A stretch of 45,194 nt of DNA from Chara braunii (GCA_003427395.1 BFEA01000052.1:336308-381501), one strand, 5' to 3'. Shown: positions 30,587 to 43,323, counted from the stretch's first letter. Numbers and translations are program-made. The notes: generated by a model not told the origin, from the sequence alone.

Positions 30587-31039
30587 TCAGCAGTAGTGCA
30601 TGGCATCCTCAGCAAGTGTCCCAGCAACACCTTTTATCAACAACCCGATCGTAGCAGAGGGGAATACACCACTACTAGAACGTGGTTGTATGTACAGCTG
30701 TTCAGACATACGCGCCGTAAACCAATCCTGATAGGATACACAAGGTCGAGCGAATCCCCCGCTAAGAGAGCTAAGGGGTGATATCCTCCATCGTTTAGGT
30801 ACAACAACGTATCGGCCGACAGATAAGCCTCCGACTTCGTTGCTGTTCCTTGCTGCTTCGGTCGACTGGCGAGTAAGATCAGAATGAGCCTTCCGTTGGG
30901 GCGTAAATAGATACGTCGTCACCTGTCGTGCACGGTCTGGCACGGTAACTCTGAATGTCGATTGCTGCTGCACTACTGGTCTTACGCGGCAAGTGCTATC
31001 CCTCCTCTCTCTAGTGCTAGCAATCAGACGGCGACACAC
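30587..31039 (-). other. 150-codon frame of unknown meaning in inverted A
   Basis: Opened by the ~35-bp deletion relative to block A, where the matching sequence is split between two frames (11922-12170 and 11962-12345). No motif or family is recognised. Probably chance. Confidence 0.2.
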
Positions 31040-32748
31040 GCAGCTGACCGGTAAGTCTCCACACCTGTAGTCTCCACGCTTGTAGTCCTGCCCTTCGCTC
31101 TGCTCAGCTCAAATGTCGCTTTAGCATACTGATCAGTAACACACCTTCGTTGCCTTACCTGGTAGGGTGAGAAGTGCATCAGCCAGTACGTCGGCTCTCA
31201 TGCTCAGCGGCCCACCTACAGTCGCTCCCCTTGGTGTAGTGAACAGTACTCTGGCCAGACAGGTGGGTTCACGATCGCACCTTCGGCTTCCTGCTATTTC
31301 GTGTTGTCGAGGCAGCGGTGCCCTGTCCACCATGTACGTTTCCAACCCCCAGTTCTTACCCCTGTTCACCGCGTCCAATGGAGATGGCCATGGCATAGTA
31401 GGACTGACCCAGAATCTCGAAACTCTCTGAAGGAGGCTACTTCCTTGCCTGGGCCTTTGCCCCTCGAGTACGCAGGAGGAGGGCGACTCTTCCCCAACTT
31501 GAGAAACGAGACTAGGTACGTGCCCTCTTTCTATTTCCTCACCTTTCTACTTTTCTATGCTATCCCTCCTGACTCTCGCTTAGCTCAGAGTCTACTGTTG
31601 TCGGTAGGGACGAGTAAAAAAAAAAAAAAAAAAAAAAAACAAGTGAAATCTTCGCTAGAACATGGAAGTATACATTCCCATCCTTAGTCGTGCGCATAGA
31701 GAGATAGGGCGACTATCCTACCACCGACATAGGCAATACATCGGACAGTCGGGTAGGTATCTCCAGCCCTGCGGCCGGCCCCACATCCCTTCTACTACTG
31801 GTATGAGCAGAATTAAATGAATCTTCCGCTAAAACACGGCAAGATACATTGCCAACTTCTCCTTCCCCCTTCTCCGACCGCAGTTTTTAATGTTCGCATC
31901 GCTTAACCCACATACTAGCCCTCGAATCCGGTATTGCCATCGGATTCGCTCCTACTCTAAACCTCTAGCTCATCCTCCCCTCGCCTGCTCTCGCTGAGAA
32001 GCGAGCGGGCACACACCTTCAACCTCCTCTACTCCCGACACTCCGCCATAGCCCGGGCGCACCCTTTCCTCTTCCTACCTGCTATTTTACTAACATTTTC
32101 CTACAACTGACTTCGTAATCAGATTCGCCCTGGCCCATAATCCCAACCCAGGCCTTTAGTTTACTCGATTCTGGCAGGAAACGAGCAAGTTAAGCACTTC
32201 CACTCCCATGTCCTCGAGTCCCACCATCTCCACGCACACCTTTCCCTCCTAACCTCTCGCTCTACTCACCTTCTTCTAAAGCTAACCCCGGAATCACGCT
32301 CGCCCTCCCTTAAAACCCCAAAATAGCACTTTCCCCTGCCTAAATCCGACGAGAAACGGGTAAACCATGACTTCAGCCCTCCCCACTCGTCTTCCTCCCC
32401 ATTTTTGAATGAACCTGGCGTGGTTTTCACGCCGGATGCATTCCCTTCTTTCCTCAGCCTTGCATCCCTGTCTCCTCCCTCCTCGCATCCGTCTGCGCCA
32501 ACCCCCACCACTCTCTACCCGTCTGCCCGTGCTCCTCCGCTGTCACCTGCTGCGCATGCACCCGCCATAGCCCCCCTGTCCTGGTTCACTCTCCGCTGCC
32601 CGTCACGCCTCGGCCTCTGCTCGCTATGCTAACGCTCCCCGTCACTACTCCCCACCGTTGACGTCCCACCACCTGGCTCCTTCCGGCACTACGAGGCCAG
32701 ACAGCGATCAATCTAAAAAAAACAGTCGGCTGTCGGACGCCCCCGCCG

Positions 32749-32829
32749 ATTTATGCGCTCCACTCTGGCGCAGGGGGTCGTACTAATCTTCTTTGTATCG
32801 TTCCAATTCTTACGGATGTCGCGAAGGAC
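32749..32829 (-). pseudogene. U6-derived fragment, second block copy
   Basis: Inverted counterpart of 10069-10152 with the same chimeric end; a few substitutions. Part of the block, not an independent insertion. Confidence 0.75.
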
Positions 32830-33411
32830 CCACCCTGGTGTAGTGCTCCGCGGCTCTGCCACGGGTGGAAAGCGTCGCACATCCGGCCGCGGCCCACATA
32901 CCAGGCCCTGAGAGGGGCAATATCTTAAAAAGGAAAAGAAAAAGAATAAATAAAATAGAAAAAAAATTAGAAAAAAAAACGTATACAGGACTGGGGAAGT
33001 CTACCCGTCGGGCCCTCAGGGGGATAAAGGTCGTCGGCGCCTGGTCAGTCCCACAGGTCCGCCTGCCACCGCGTCTGTTGGCAAAAGCCTGAGGGGGATA
33101 GCCCCAATGACCCTCGACCCCTCGATTTTCTCCACGCTGTTCGCTGCTTCGCTGCTCCCGCTTTGCCACTCGTTAGCCTCGATCCCAGAACCTTCGTCTC
33201 AGTAACCCATCACCGTAACCTATAGGGCTAAGCCCCAGCTTGGGATCAATGGGCGCTGAATCCCATATGAAGAGGTACAGTGTGGTGCCTAAGGCTGACA
33301 CATACCTAAAGGCTCACTCCCGCCTACAAACAAGCGAGCAGCCGCTGCCTTCCTTTGTTGTCCTACGTACCGCCCCTCCTACCAACCCTGCCGCCGGTTA
33401 GATAGGGCAAC

Positions 33412-33975
33412 CAGGGGTCAGCCTACCAACCTTTGGCCTAATAAAAAACACGAAGTCAGGCCGGATGTCTATATCAGCGGTACGATCAAAGGGGCGAAAT
33501 CACCCGCGCGCCTTGAAGCTGCGCGCCCACTCATCCTACCTATTTAAACAACCTGGGTCCATACACAGGTAGCCGTTTGAACACACAGGCCTGGACCATC
33601 GACCCCACTGCCACTTGCAAAAACCAGAGCGAATACCCCTGCCAGGGTATTCGCGCCGATAGCCTATCGGACTATATTAAGCGACGTCCCCGTCGCTTCG
33701 CAAGATAAAAAAGTTATCAATCCATCTATATATCAAAGATGCTGACGAGAAGGAACCAATCCGATCGGCCGACAGACTCAGGTTCGAGGCCCCCAGCGGT
33801 CCATGCCCACACAACTTCATGCTGGTAGGGTTTCAACCTAGGTCTCCATTGTCCTGACACTAGGACGCCGGTGTACTACGCATCAGTACTATAGCGTAAG
33901 TTCAAAAAGGCCCTCATACCCACCCTCGCCCCTTTGTCCTAGACAAGCGTCGACCTCTCGTTAGGTGTCCCCGTT
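33412..33975. other. Segment X, single-copy link between A and C copies
   Basis: Absent from the left side of the element. No reading frame of note. Contains a small hairpin (GAATACCC/GGGTATTC, ~33632-33650) and a tRNA-like stretch. Confidence 0.55.
33821..33896 (-). pseudogene. Degenerate tRNA-like sequence
   Basis: The minus strand has a box-B-like GGTTGAAACCC (33828-33838), a weak box A (TAGTACTGATGCG, 33880-33892) and between them a GTCCT/AGGAC stem in the anticodon-arm position. Acceptor pairing is poor. A tRNA pseudogene or SINE head. Confidence 0.35.
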
Positions 33976-36018
33976 AGATAAGATTACCATATAAAAGATA
34001 ATTTGCATAAGGCTTTCGAATTTAGCTTGGGCGTTGGCCTGTCTTATGTTACAGGCCGGCTTGATCAATCTGATTCAGGACTTGAGCTAGTCCATCTTGA
34101 TCCTGCAAGGATCATCATNTGTTATCACTGATAAAAGGTCGGTTGCCGATTCGTCGGTTCGCGACTCAATTCCTGCTCGCTCCCCGTACTCAACCTAAAA
34201 GGCTTTAGCCCTGGTGATCTTCTTGTTTGTNAAGGGTTTCACCCGGACTTTTATTGAATGGCCATTTAACAGAGGTTCTAAGTATTTATTTAAGGTTGGT
34301 TGGCTGGAGGTTGGGGCTTGCATGGCTAAAGCGAGNGGTATGAGTATAGGAACTGGTTGGAGTTGACTCCGTGTAGTGTGTGGACTCTTGTNTGACTTTT
34401 GATNTGATTGCAGGTATGTTCAGAGACTTGGGGTTTTGGTTGGGCTGCCTTGCCGTCGCGTATATATGTATGGTTAGAATGAGACTNACTATGACTGTGA
34501 GAAGTGATCGTCACATAATTATCCCCCTTGTGTATATATATGTGCGAGTGTATGTATACCTACGAGAGGAATTAGCGCGGCCTGAAGTGCCCGCGCAGTA
34601 AGGNCCTCGAGCCTAACACGAGAGAAGTTTTTCTTTAATAAACGGTAAAAGTGCTCGTTTTCCTTCCTTGTTGCGATTTATCTTGGTGAAACGATAAAGT
34701 TCCGGGCGGAAGGGCTAGCATGTCGCTGGTGATGCACCAGGCAACTCACCACCGCTCCAAACCCCTTCCTGCCCTAGAGGCCGTCTTGCGCCGCACCCAT
34801 TGGGACACCTCAGGGTGCAAAAAGCGGGAAGGCCCTCAGGTCGGTTTTGTGCTAGCTATAGGGCAACCCCCTTTTGCTCGCACTTCAGCGAATGCCTGAG
34901 CTTTGAAGGTGACCCCTTTGGCTCAGAATAGGTCATTTGGGTGTGGGCACTACATAATGCGTCACCATCGCAGTTACTCGTATAGAGCTGCATAGCGAGA
35001 TAGTATGTGTAAGTCCAGCGCCCTCTCGATCTTATACTAAGTTCGCGCTCGACACTCGTCGCATCCCGCACTAAAAGAGTTATGGGTCAGGCGGCGAGAC
35101 CACGAGCGCGATACGGCCAATCAACTTGAGGTTTTGGTAACTTGAAGCGGCACGTGGGCGGAGGACTAGCCCCGGTCAGCCTATGGGAGTCCGTGTACGG
35201 GCCTCATTATCCCGGACGCCGGGTAGCCTATGGGTAGGATTCCGGACCTCCTCCACACGTGCGTCGTTTGGGCTTACCCACCCCCTTCCATTTTTAGAAG
35301 GTCATCAGCGAAATGGGAGTTGGAGTGAGTTTCCTTTTAGCGTTTTCATGGTTGGACGTTATAGTCCGTGGCGGCCGTCAAAGTCAAACCCCTTGATGTT
35401 CGACCGCCACGACATCTTAAAGCTGTCTACTCAACCCCTCTGCACAGGGTGCAGAAGAGGGTGTGGTCTTCAACTGCGCATGGCAGTTGTCCAGCGTCGA
35501 GAGATTAACCCTCAAGGCGCGTGTCAGTCGACCATTGAGTGTCGAATGCGACCCTCGAGATTAATGAGGACCGCATGGATGTGGGTACCATATAGTACGC
35601 CATCACTACGACTGCTTGCGCATGTTTGGATTGAGAGTCAAATGTAAGTAGCCCTGAATCTGCGCGATTTTTATACTAAAGTCTCGCGGGCTACGCCCAC
35701 CCGATTTCTGCGTCAAAGGGTTATGGGACGGCTACTGAGGGGCGAGGGGCGAGGGGCGAGGGGCGTCGTCGCGTTGTTTGTGCCATGTCGTTCTGTATGT
35801 GTATGTATGTGCGTGCGTTCCCTTTGTGTTCGTATAGTAGTGTATGCGTGGTAAGTGGGATACGTCCTAGCCGACCGGCGACGAACCGCCCTTGGGACTT
35901 CAGCCCCCCAAGGTGTCGGTTCGCGTGCGGGTCCGATAGGCGTGCTACAACGCGTACCCCTTATGCTATAGCGAACGAGAAACGCCCTCGGCTGGTCCAC
36001 CTCTGCGATTGCAATTAA
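33976..36018 (+). repeat. Block C copy, probable 3' LTR portion
   Basis: Direct repeat of 15271-17302 with mainly single-base changes. Eight N bases, all within 34119-34604, correspond to ordinary bases in the left copy. Followed not by block D but by inverted B. Confidence 0.8.
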
Positions 36019-36020
36019 GT

Positions 36021-37547
36021 ATCCAACTAGGTCTGAGCCTAGTCCTAAGTCAGGGTCCGGAGAAAAGGTAGACCTTTGGCTGGGTTTCCCCTATACAGAG
36101 TGGAATGCCAACTCTGCCACCTGTCATAATATAATCGAACTCCTCTAAACTAAGAAAATTTCGGCAGCGCTTCCCGTAGGAAAACAGTCTTTCCATAAGT
36201 TATATAAGCCTGAATACCAAAACAAGAATAGTCTTTGACTTTTCAAAGCTCAATTTTGTCTAACTCCTTGACCTAGCAAAAATTTGGGCAGCACTCCCTT
36301 TAGAAGGGGAGACTTTCCAAATTTCTACTAGGTCATATATGTAACTTAGACAAACTGAGATCTGAAAAACCTAAATTAGACTAATTCCTTGGATTTGTAG
36401 AAATTTCGGCAGCGCTTCCCGTAGGAAAAGTGGCTTACCAAGATTTATACAAGCCCAAGTATAAGAAAGACCTAAGATAAATGCAGAAATCAGACTAAGT
36501 AAAAAAAACTATCTCAGAAAATACAGAAATTGAATCTAAGTCCTACAGCTCTAGCACGTGGCGAGCCACTACAGCAACTACCTATCAACTCAAACTCAGA
36601 CTAGGTAGTGATGCCACTCAGCCACATGCAAGCCAAACCACAAAGGTAAGTACTCTCACCATCCCNAAGTTGATTTAGCAAACATTAGTTCATAGTCTTT
36701 CAGTGTTTTAACCCTTTATACCCTGCTTACATAGGGCATTGAGACTGACCATTCATCTTAGAAACAATGNCTGCCCTCTGCCTTAGTAATACACGAACAG
36801 GTTGCACAACTACTTTTCTCTTCATTGGGCATGTGACTAAAGCCATTCATCTTAGAAACCATGCTTAGTCGCCCTGAACTGTTTAAGTAGCCAAGTTATA
36901 TATACCTCTCTGCACCTTAGTCTTCAAAAAGNGGGCGTAGGGCTGAGCCATTCATCTTAGAAACAATGCTTAGCCTGCCCAGGTTACTTTCAGTTATAGC
37001 TCTCGATTACACTCTCTTCGCTTATGATAGGTTTATAGCCAGACCATTCATCTTAGAAACAATGCCTGACTAGCCTTGTTCGTATATAAGTACATATATA
37101 TACAACATTATAGAGAACCCTATTCCTTTGTTCTCATTATGGTCCTGAGACCTCAGATTTAGACCATTCATCTTAGAAACAATGTCTAGTCCTCTGACCC
37201 TGAATCCTCCCTCAGAATAAAACAACCAAGGAGAGATGAGTCGTTCATCTTAGAAACAATGTTCAACTCTCCCTTTTTTAGCACACAAAAAAAACAGAGT
37301 ACCCTGGGTCTGACCCAGAGACTGTTCAGAAATCACCCAAGTAAACAGCGGCCAGACCATTCATCTTAGAAACAATGTCTGGCCCTCAAAAGTCAAGCAA
37401 ACAATACCCTTCAAAAAAATAAGCAGTCAGGCCATTCATCTTAGAAACAATGCCTGGCGAAATTAAAGAAACACCACAACCAAGCCATTCATCTTAGAAA
37501 CAATGCTTGGTTCTTCAGAAAACAGAACAAAACATAGCAGTCAGGCC
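36021..37547 (-). repeat. Inverted copy of block B with hairpin array
   Basis: Reverse complement of ~13730-15262. Nine full constant-loop units are seen on the minus strand, at 36749, 36843, 36948, 37044, 37164, 37241, 37357, 37432 and 37485. The hairpin-1 unit is cut: only its 3' flank (GTCAGGCCA here) remains. N bases at 36666, 36770 and 36932 match N positions 14614, 14510 and 14348 of the left copy. In the unit at 37357 the stem is one G-C pair better than its left-hand counterpart. Confidence 0.88.
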
Positions 37548-37802
37548 ACTGTGGACTGGTAGTTCGGCGGGGATACGCCCACCGAAGGGAGGTGACAGCT
37601 CCCGTAAGGTGGAGGTAAGTTGTGCCTCGCGTAGGTCGTATCCCGTCGTAGGGGCTCGCGAGAGGTATGGCTGGCGCACTCGGCCGGAGCGGCCTAAGGA
37701 AGCTCCATTGTGTGTTCGAGAAAAGGTTTGTCCAACTCCTGCGTGACGCGGCCGAGAGGGTCCCGCGCTGCCACGAGCAGTGCCGGGCCGATGCGCTCGA
37801 CA
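37548..37802 (+). repeat. Block D copy: 3' LTR end
   Basis: Direct repeat of 17312-17550, ending GCTCGACA at 37802, followed by ACGAAAAG rather than a PBS. This marks the 3' boundary of the element. The five bases after it (ACGAA) would be the target duplication, but the matching 5' boundary could not be found. Confidence 0.75.
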
Positions 37803-38003
37803 ACGAAAAGTCCCCGAAGTCGGCACAACATTTTGTGGAAAGCTGTCTGCCTCTCACAACCAACCTACAAGTTCATGCTACGGCCAGCTGCGGGTGCAAA
37901 GTTTTGCATTTTCGGGACATCAAGGAGGGCGATGACACTTCAATGTCGCAAACGTACCTTACCTACCAGCATAAGATCCTTGGGAACCTTCAAATTTAAG
38001 GAA
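37803..38003. other. Flanking sequence, no feature
   Basis: Short open frames cross from the LTR end into this DNA but resemble nothing known. Confidence 0.4.
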
Positions 38004-38418
38004 AATTTCATTTGTACCCCACTTAAATATGGGAATACCCGCTATACCCAGTCGAGGGTTCAACTTGCATCTATACCCAAACCCTGTCCAGCTTAAGGTA
38101 ACACCCAACTTTTCCTATGTGCCAACTTATAAGTGTACCCAGCCCTCTGGGCCCTTGGCAGGGGAGCATAAAATTATGCTGATGCCCAACAAACCGTGCA
38201 GACAGAATTGGGTATGCACATAATTTGCCCAGGTATGTGCATAATTATCATTCGGGTAGTTGGGTATAACTGCAATTTGGCGGAACCAACCTTTACCCTT
38301 TTTCATCCTGGGTATACAAACAATTTACGTAGAGAGTTTTCCGGGCACTGATGCAAGTTGGACATCGGGGTTGGGTATAGCGGGCATTCCTATCCTTAAA
38401 TGGGCTACAAATGCAATT
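38004..38418. mobile_element. ~415-bp foldback element with ~69-bp arms
   Basis: The arm at 38004-38073 (ATTTGTACCCC ... AATACCCGCTATACCCA ... CAACTTGCATC) is inverted at 38350-38418. The interior repeats GGGTATGCACATAATT-like phrases. Non-coding. Confidence 0.8.
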
Positions 38419-39316
38419 TGTTCTAAAAATCTATAACACTCTTGTTACTACCAAAAGTCTTGTAGCAATTTGCTTGATCAAACAACGAGCATATTTTTGT
38501 AATTTCACCTATCAGTGAAACATCCATTACCATCAAACGTACATATTGGTAAGCAACATCAAATAGCATGATTTGTGCTTTGAAATTAATCCAAAAAAGA
38601 AAATATCTTAGACTTACCCATACTAAAGGTGAGCTAGAGGTTGCTAATCAAAAAATGTTCTTTGTCGACAAAATGAATGGAACAGAATATCAAAAGAGAT
38701 TGAAAATCATTGACACTCTCATTCACTATAGCATATCAATTGAAATTCATTAAACCATCAATACATTTTTCAACCACTCTCTATAACCCGATTGCATGCA
38801 TGTTGTCTTGCATGATGTATCAGCGTGTCGGTTCACAAAAACTACCTCCAGGCAAATTGCGTTGTATATAAAGCCCGTTTTACCTATATGTGAAGCAACA
38901 TCACGATACATTTCGTCAGACGACATGCGCATGCAACCATGTTGTAAAAAAAAATGTTAGGAAACACATTGGAGGTTCAACATTTTAAAGCAAGCGACAA
39001 AAACAAAGTCTTTCATGACGAAGGAAAAACCATGTTAAAGATTATAAGTAAGATAACACATTTTCCCTTTCATCACCCCACCAAAAAAAGAGGATATTCC
39101 AAGACTTAATTCAACCTATCCTACCAAAAAGTAACCGCGTCTTATACATACAAACCTATGCTGTCTATATTTTAAAATTCATCAACAGTTCCAAGCCGAT
39201 TGTAAAAAATTTGGTGAAGATAAAACATGTTGAACATCATAGGAATTATATCGTTTTGTAGGTTCATTTTCTTATTTGTCAGTTGACCTGCTTTCGTATT
39301 CAATATTTATCAAATT

Positions 39317-39356
39317 GGGGGGGAGGAAGGGGGGGGGGAGGAAGGGGGGGGGGAGA
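39317..39356 (+). repeat. G-tract with quadruplex potential
   Basis: Three long G runs (7-10 G) separated by AGGAA, inside AT-rich DNA. Could form a G-quadruplex; also a likely sequencing trouble spot. Confidence 0.7.
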
Positions 39357-41473
39357 ATTATTCGTATGACATCTAACTTCTTTTGTACCCTTAAGACACA
39401 CTGTTAATTTTCAACCCCTAATACAGTCGTCCAATACCTAAATTTTTATAACTTGTTTACTACCAAACATTTTCAACACCTAATCAAAATTCACATAATC
39501 TGCTACATTGGTATTTAGTGTATTCAATCACAAACATTTTTCTCTTCAATGTTTCCATCATGGATGAACCATAAATGATCGATATAGCATAAGTCACGCC
39601 TAGGCTTCCACATGATCTTTTGTTGAGAAAACACCATGATTCTTCCATTGTTGAAAAATGGTTTCTCTGACTTCTTTTTTGGATGCCCTAGATGTCCATC
39701 ATAAAGATTGAAAAAAAGAAAGTTAGGTTCACTCACACAATAATTGTAATGTTACCAATGCAACCCTATGAAGGTTACTAACAAAATGTTTATTGAAAAA
39801 ATAATAAAAAACAACGAAGTATCGACCAAGTTTTTCATATTTTTCGTTTCCTCATTTGCTTTCTCATTTTTTGTCCCCGTTATTTTCACCTTCTGATTTT
39901 ATGCCTCAACCCATGTCCTCCGTATAGTTAGATTTGACTCGATTTACAAAACGTTTGTCGATTACAGAAAGACTTATGAAAGTTTTTTTTATTAACTCTC
40001 GTTCTCATTAGTTTTTTATAATTATTTGACTCGTAGTAGGTATTTGGTTTACTTTTTTAAGAGTTACTACAATGACCTTCAATATTAAATCATCACTCAA
40101 TCCAAAACTTAATCAACGAACAAAAAAATGCATTTTGTCGAACTGACAATGGTTGCTGAAAAACCAATATGGTATCGATTATAGCCTCTATATTATTGAA
40201 ACGTTTATGTCTCTCACATACATTTTTAAACCTGAACTTATTATTTATTCGTTGTTCTTCCGACTTTGGGTCGAATGACCTAGAGATGATACTTGTATAC
40301 AGAGATTAACAACTTTAGATGCATTCATGAATTAATTGTTTCCGTTTCAATCAAATTGTTAATGATAGTCATAGTCATTTTATCAATGTTTGGGTAGATA
40401 TCATTAGTCAAGCTAATCTCAATAGGAAAGTTATTCATAAGCACAATGTTCATAATTTTCCTTTAAATCTAGTATTTGTGGACTTAGATGAATAGTCATG
40501 GTATATCATTTAACTACGTTTCATTATTAAACGTAGGCATTTATTCACGAACACCAACCTATTTTTTATAACAAAAGGAAAGACCATAAACAAACACCCT
40601 TACATCATGTTGTTCCCTTCCCTATCTTCACTATATTAACTTCTTCATGCCTCTCGATATTTTATACTCGGATCCTATATATTTGAATATTCTCACAAGC
40701 TTATCAGAGGTTGTGACTAATCATGACAACCCCTAAAGTACATAAATCCACTTCCTAATACATTTATTTTATTATTCTCATCATTGTTGTTGAATGCTAT
40801 TATTTGGTTATTATTGTTTTCGTTGTCTCGTTGTTTAACCCTTATCAATAGTTTTAACAACTGTTTTTTTTTCGGTGTTTTTTTTCCACTTATGGTGGAG
40901 TCATTCCTTTATTTTATAGTTAGTCATCCTTATTCGCCCTAAAGTGAGAACACCTGTCTTTCTTATTTCGTCTCCATATGCAATCTTAATATTGTCTTTT
41001 GGTAACTATCCTCAACCACAAATTGAGGTGGACCTCTTTTAAACCCAATGACATTATGTTGCCACCTATAATAGAGGGTATGACATACACTTAATTTGTA
41101 ACCATTTACAACCCTTTCTTTATAAAAATGTCTTATATAGTCTTTTGCCTCTACCATGCAACTTGCGACCAAAGCAAGACATACCCCAGTCTGTCATCAC
41201 TTCCCTATAACATTTTGCTCCTTCCACGCCGATGCCATGTAGATCGGTTCTCCCAATAGTTCTTCTTTCAACTAATCCTTGATATTAAATTACTCAAAGT
41301 TGCAATCTACTTTTGCACCAACGAGAAAAATCTTCCTGCCCTATACAACAAGATTATCTCATAACCTCTTATATACCCGTGACCCCTTAATATTGACTAG
41401 TGTGCTAGTTTCGGGGGCAAGTATGTATGGTGTCATATTGAACGTGCACATGAGAACCTAAGAGCATGATACT

Positions 41474-41546
41474 TGACCAACATCAAACTCACAATCTCTT
41501 GATTGCAATGACAAATCTTTAGCCAACTGAACTACCACACTTGCCA
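41474..41546 (-). pseudogene. tRNA-like / SINE head sequence
   Basis: Minus strand box A TAGTTCAGTTGG (41523-41534) and box-B-like GAGTTTGATGT (41480-41490) at tRNA spacing. The anticodon and acceptor stems do not form well, so not a functional tRNA. Confidence 0.45.
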
Positions 41547-41870
41547 TTTGTTACCAAAACCTTTCTTTCTTCTCGCCACTTAAAAGTGAAGTACATATTC
41601 TCATATGGATTCCCTATGTGTGATCGATTACTCTTTGACTGTAATACACATTGCATATTCATCCTTCACTTAAAAAGGAAATTTGTTATATAACAATTAT
41701 ACCTCTTAAGATGAAAATACTTCTATGAAACGTGCAAAATTTGATGAAAGGAAGATCGAATGACGTTTCCACTTAGTATCCTATCTTAAAAATAGTATGT
41801 CACCCCCAAGTCTACATCAAACTTGAATAGATTATCATTTTCTATAGAATATTGTCAAACTATGAAATTA

Positions 41871-42609
41871 TGTTTCGGCCTCACATGCTTTTTATCCAAA
41901 GTTACGCCCCGACTGAACCTCGAAGGACGCGTGTCATGTTACCTTGGAGGAAAATAGTTGGGAAACTTTTTTTTTGGGGGGGGGGAATTTTCGATAAACC
42001 CCTGAGAGTTGGATTTACTTGCGGTGTGCGGTTGATGAAATTTATCAACGATGGCGAGGGTCCGAAAGTCGCGGCGTGTATACGAAAAGGGCATGTGACC
42101 CATATAGGGGTCAAGTACTGGTGGCTCAAACTGATCACATAGTGGTAGAATAAGGGGCCGCGGTTTTGTCTGATTGCCCCCGAGGCTGGTCCGAGGTTCA
42201 GCAAGCCAGCCTCGACCAAAACCCAGGTTCAACAAACAGTGCTAGGTAGCTCGATCTCATTACTATCCTTACCCCCCCCACATTTTTCTCCCTTTTTTAA
42301 TTATATATTTATAAAACTAACCTATATTTTTCTTTCAATTTCACCGTTCACTATCTACCTACCACTACTACTAAGCCTATACAGGGGACCCCCCCCACTG
42401 TCGGTTTCTTTCCTTGGATTAAATAGGAAGATCAATAGTGGGAAATGAAATTAAGAATCTAACCAAGTAGGACTTGACCCCGCCTATTACACACCTCGGC
42501 GGAACACGCGTCACATACGACCTTGCTCTACTACTCTCTAAATGTTCAAAATTATACTGAATCTTGCATTAGACAGTGGAAAGATACACGCCATAGTTTG
42601 TTTTTTTTG

Positions 42610-42640
<31 letters not shown>

Positions 42641-42680
42641 TATCACAATAATATCATAGCGCAAATGCGAAAGAAAGAAA
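41871..42680. other. No recognised gene; GC islet and (TA)n
   Basis: A GC-richer patch (41900-42240) includes a small AGGCTGGTCCGAGG palindrome at ~42181-42216. A TA-rich microsatellite is at 42611-42641. Nothing coding. Confidence 0.45.
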
Positions 42681-42805
42681 AAAAGAAAGAAAAACAATAA
42701 AAATTGAATTCATTTTTTTATCTTCTTCCTTATAACTCCCCCTGTTCAGAACCTTTTGTGTACAAGGCCGCCCACATGGACGTAGGTTGAGCGGCGGCTG
42801 CCCCA

Positions 42806-43323
42806 ACAAAAAAAATTCATAGAATTAAATAATCATTCTGTAGTAAAATTACAATCTAATTTTTAAATTTTCATTCCATCTTAAAAAATGTCATTCCAAT
42901 TTTAAAATTTTTCACCTTACTTGTAAACTTTCATTCCAAGAATCGGGTATCCCTTCTTATTTGGACTAAATGCTAGAGATGGAATGAAAGTGTGGATGAG
43001 TTCATGAAATATTTTAATTGGACTTTCATTCTAAGTAAGGATTTTCAGCCATAAATAGGTTAATCCAATCTAAATTAGAAGATATTTGTTGTAGTAGAAT
43101 GAAAATTTAATTAAAACATTTCATAAACTCGTCCAGACTTTCATTCCATCTTGAACAAATAGATGTAATTGGAAGGGAAAGTTCATATTTAGACGGGAAT
43201 TTATCAAATAAAACTGGAAATTTTAAAATTGAACGAACATCGGAATAATAATTTATAAATATGAAGAAAATATTCTTTTTGGAATGTTGTTTCAACTTTC
43301 ATTTCTCGTGGGAATTTTTCTGT
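42806..43323. mobile_element. Nested 518-bp TIR element with 7-bp target duplication
   Basis: Flanked by direct TGCCCCA (42799-42805 and 43324-43330). Ends are ACAAAAAAAATTC and the inverse of ACAGAAAAATTCC. The AT-rich interior carries many TTTCATTCCA-like motifs in both orientations and an inner inverted repeat (~42968-43020 with ~43112-43163). The opposite arm of the host palindrome lacks it, which confirms the insertion. Superfamily not assigned. Confidence 0.85.

Larger units (their letters stand above)
29191..33411. repeat. Inverted copy of block A
   Basis: Reverse complement of 9396-13723. It begins at AGAAACAATG, which is the 5' half (CATTGTTTCT) of hairpin 1 of the array, and ends at GATAGGGCAAC. 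Differences from A include a missing ~35-bp stretch near 30770 (removing one copy of the TTCCCACGTCTTAGCG motif) and one rather than two units of the 73-bp duplication. Confidence 0.88.
15271..37802 (+). mobile_element. Decayed, rearranged Ty3/gypsy retroelement
   Basis: Bounded on the right by the LTR terminus at 37802; the left boundary is at or left of block C (it could include A and B). Internal order: PBS (tRNA-Asp), Gag, protease, RT, RNase H, integrase, second gag-like ORF. At least four in-frame stops in pol, several frameshifts, a mutated RT catalytic residue and a mutated zinc knuckle show it cannot act autonomously. Confidence 0.8.
38419..41870. other. AT-rich tract without recognisable genes
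   Basis: Base composition is clearly more AT-rich than the rest of the window. Only frames of ~60-70 codons occur (for example minus 39524-39736 and 40963-41172), none recognised. It may be a very old element or different intergenic DNA. Confidence 0.55.

Noticed and set aside
37803-37807. Target-site duplication ACGAA of the retroelement
   Set aside because: No matching ACGAA next to a TG start was found on the left; the 5' boundary is unresolved.
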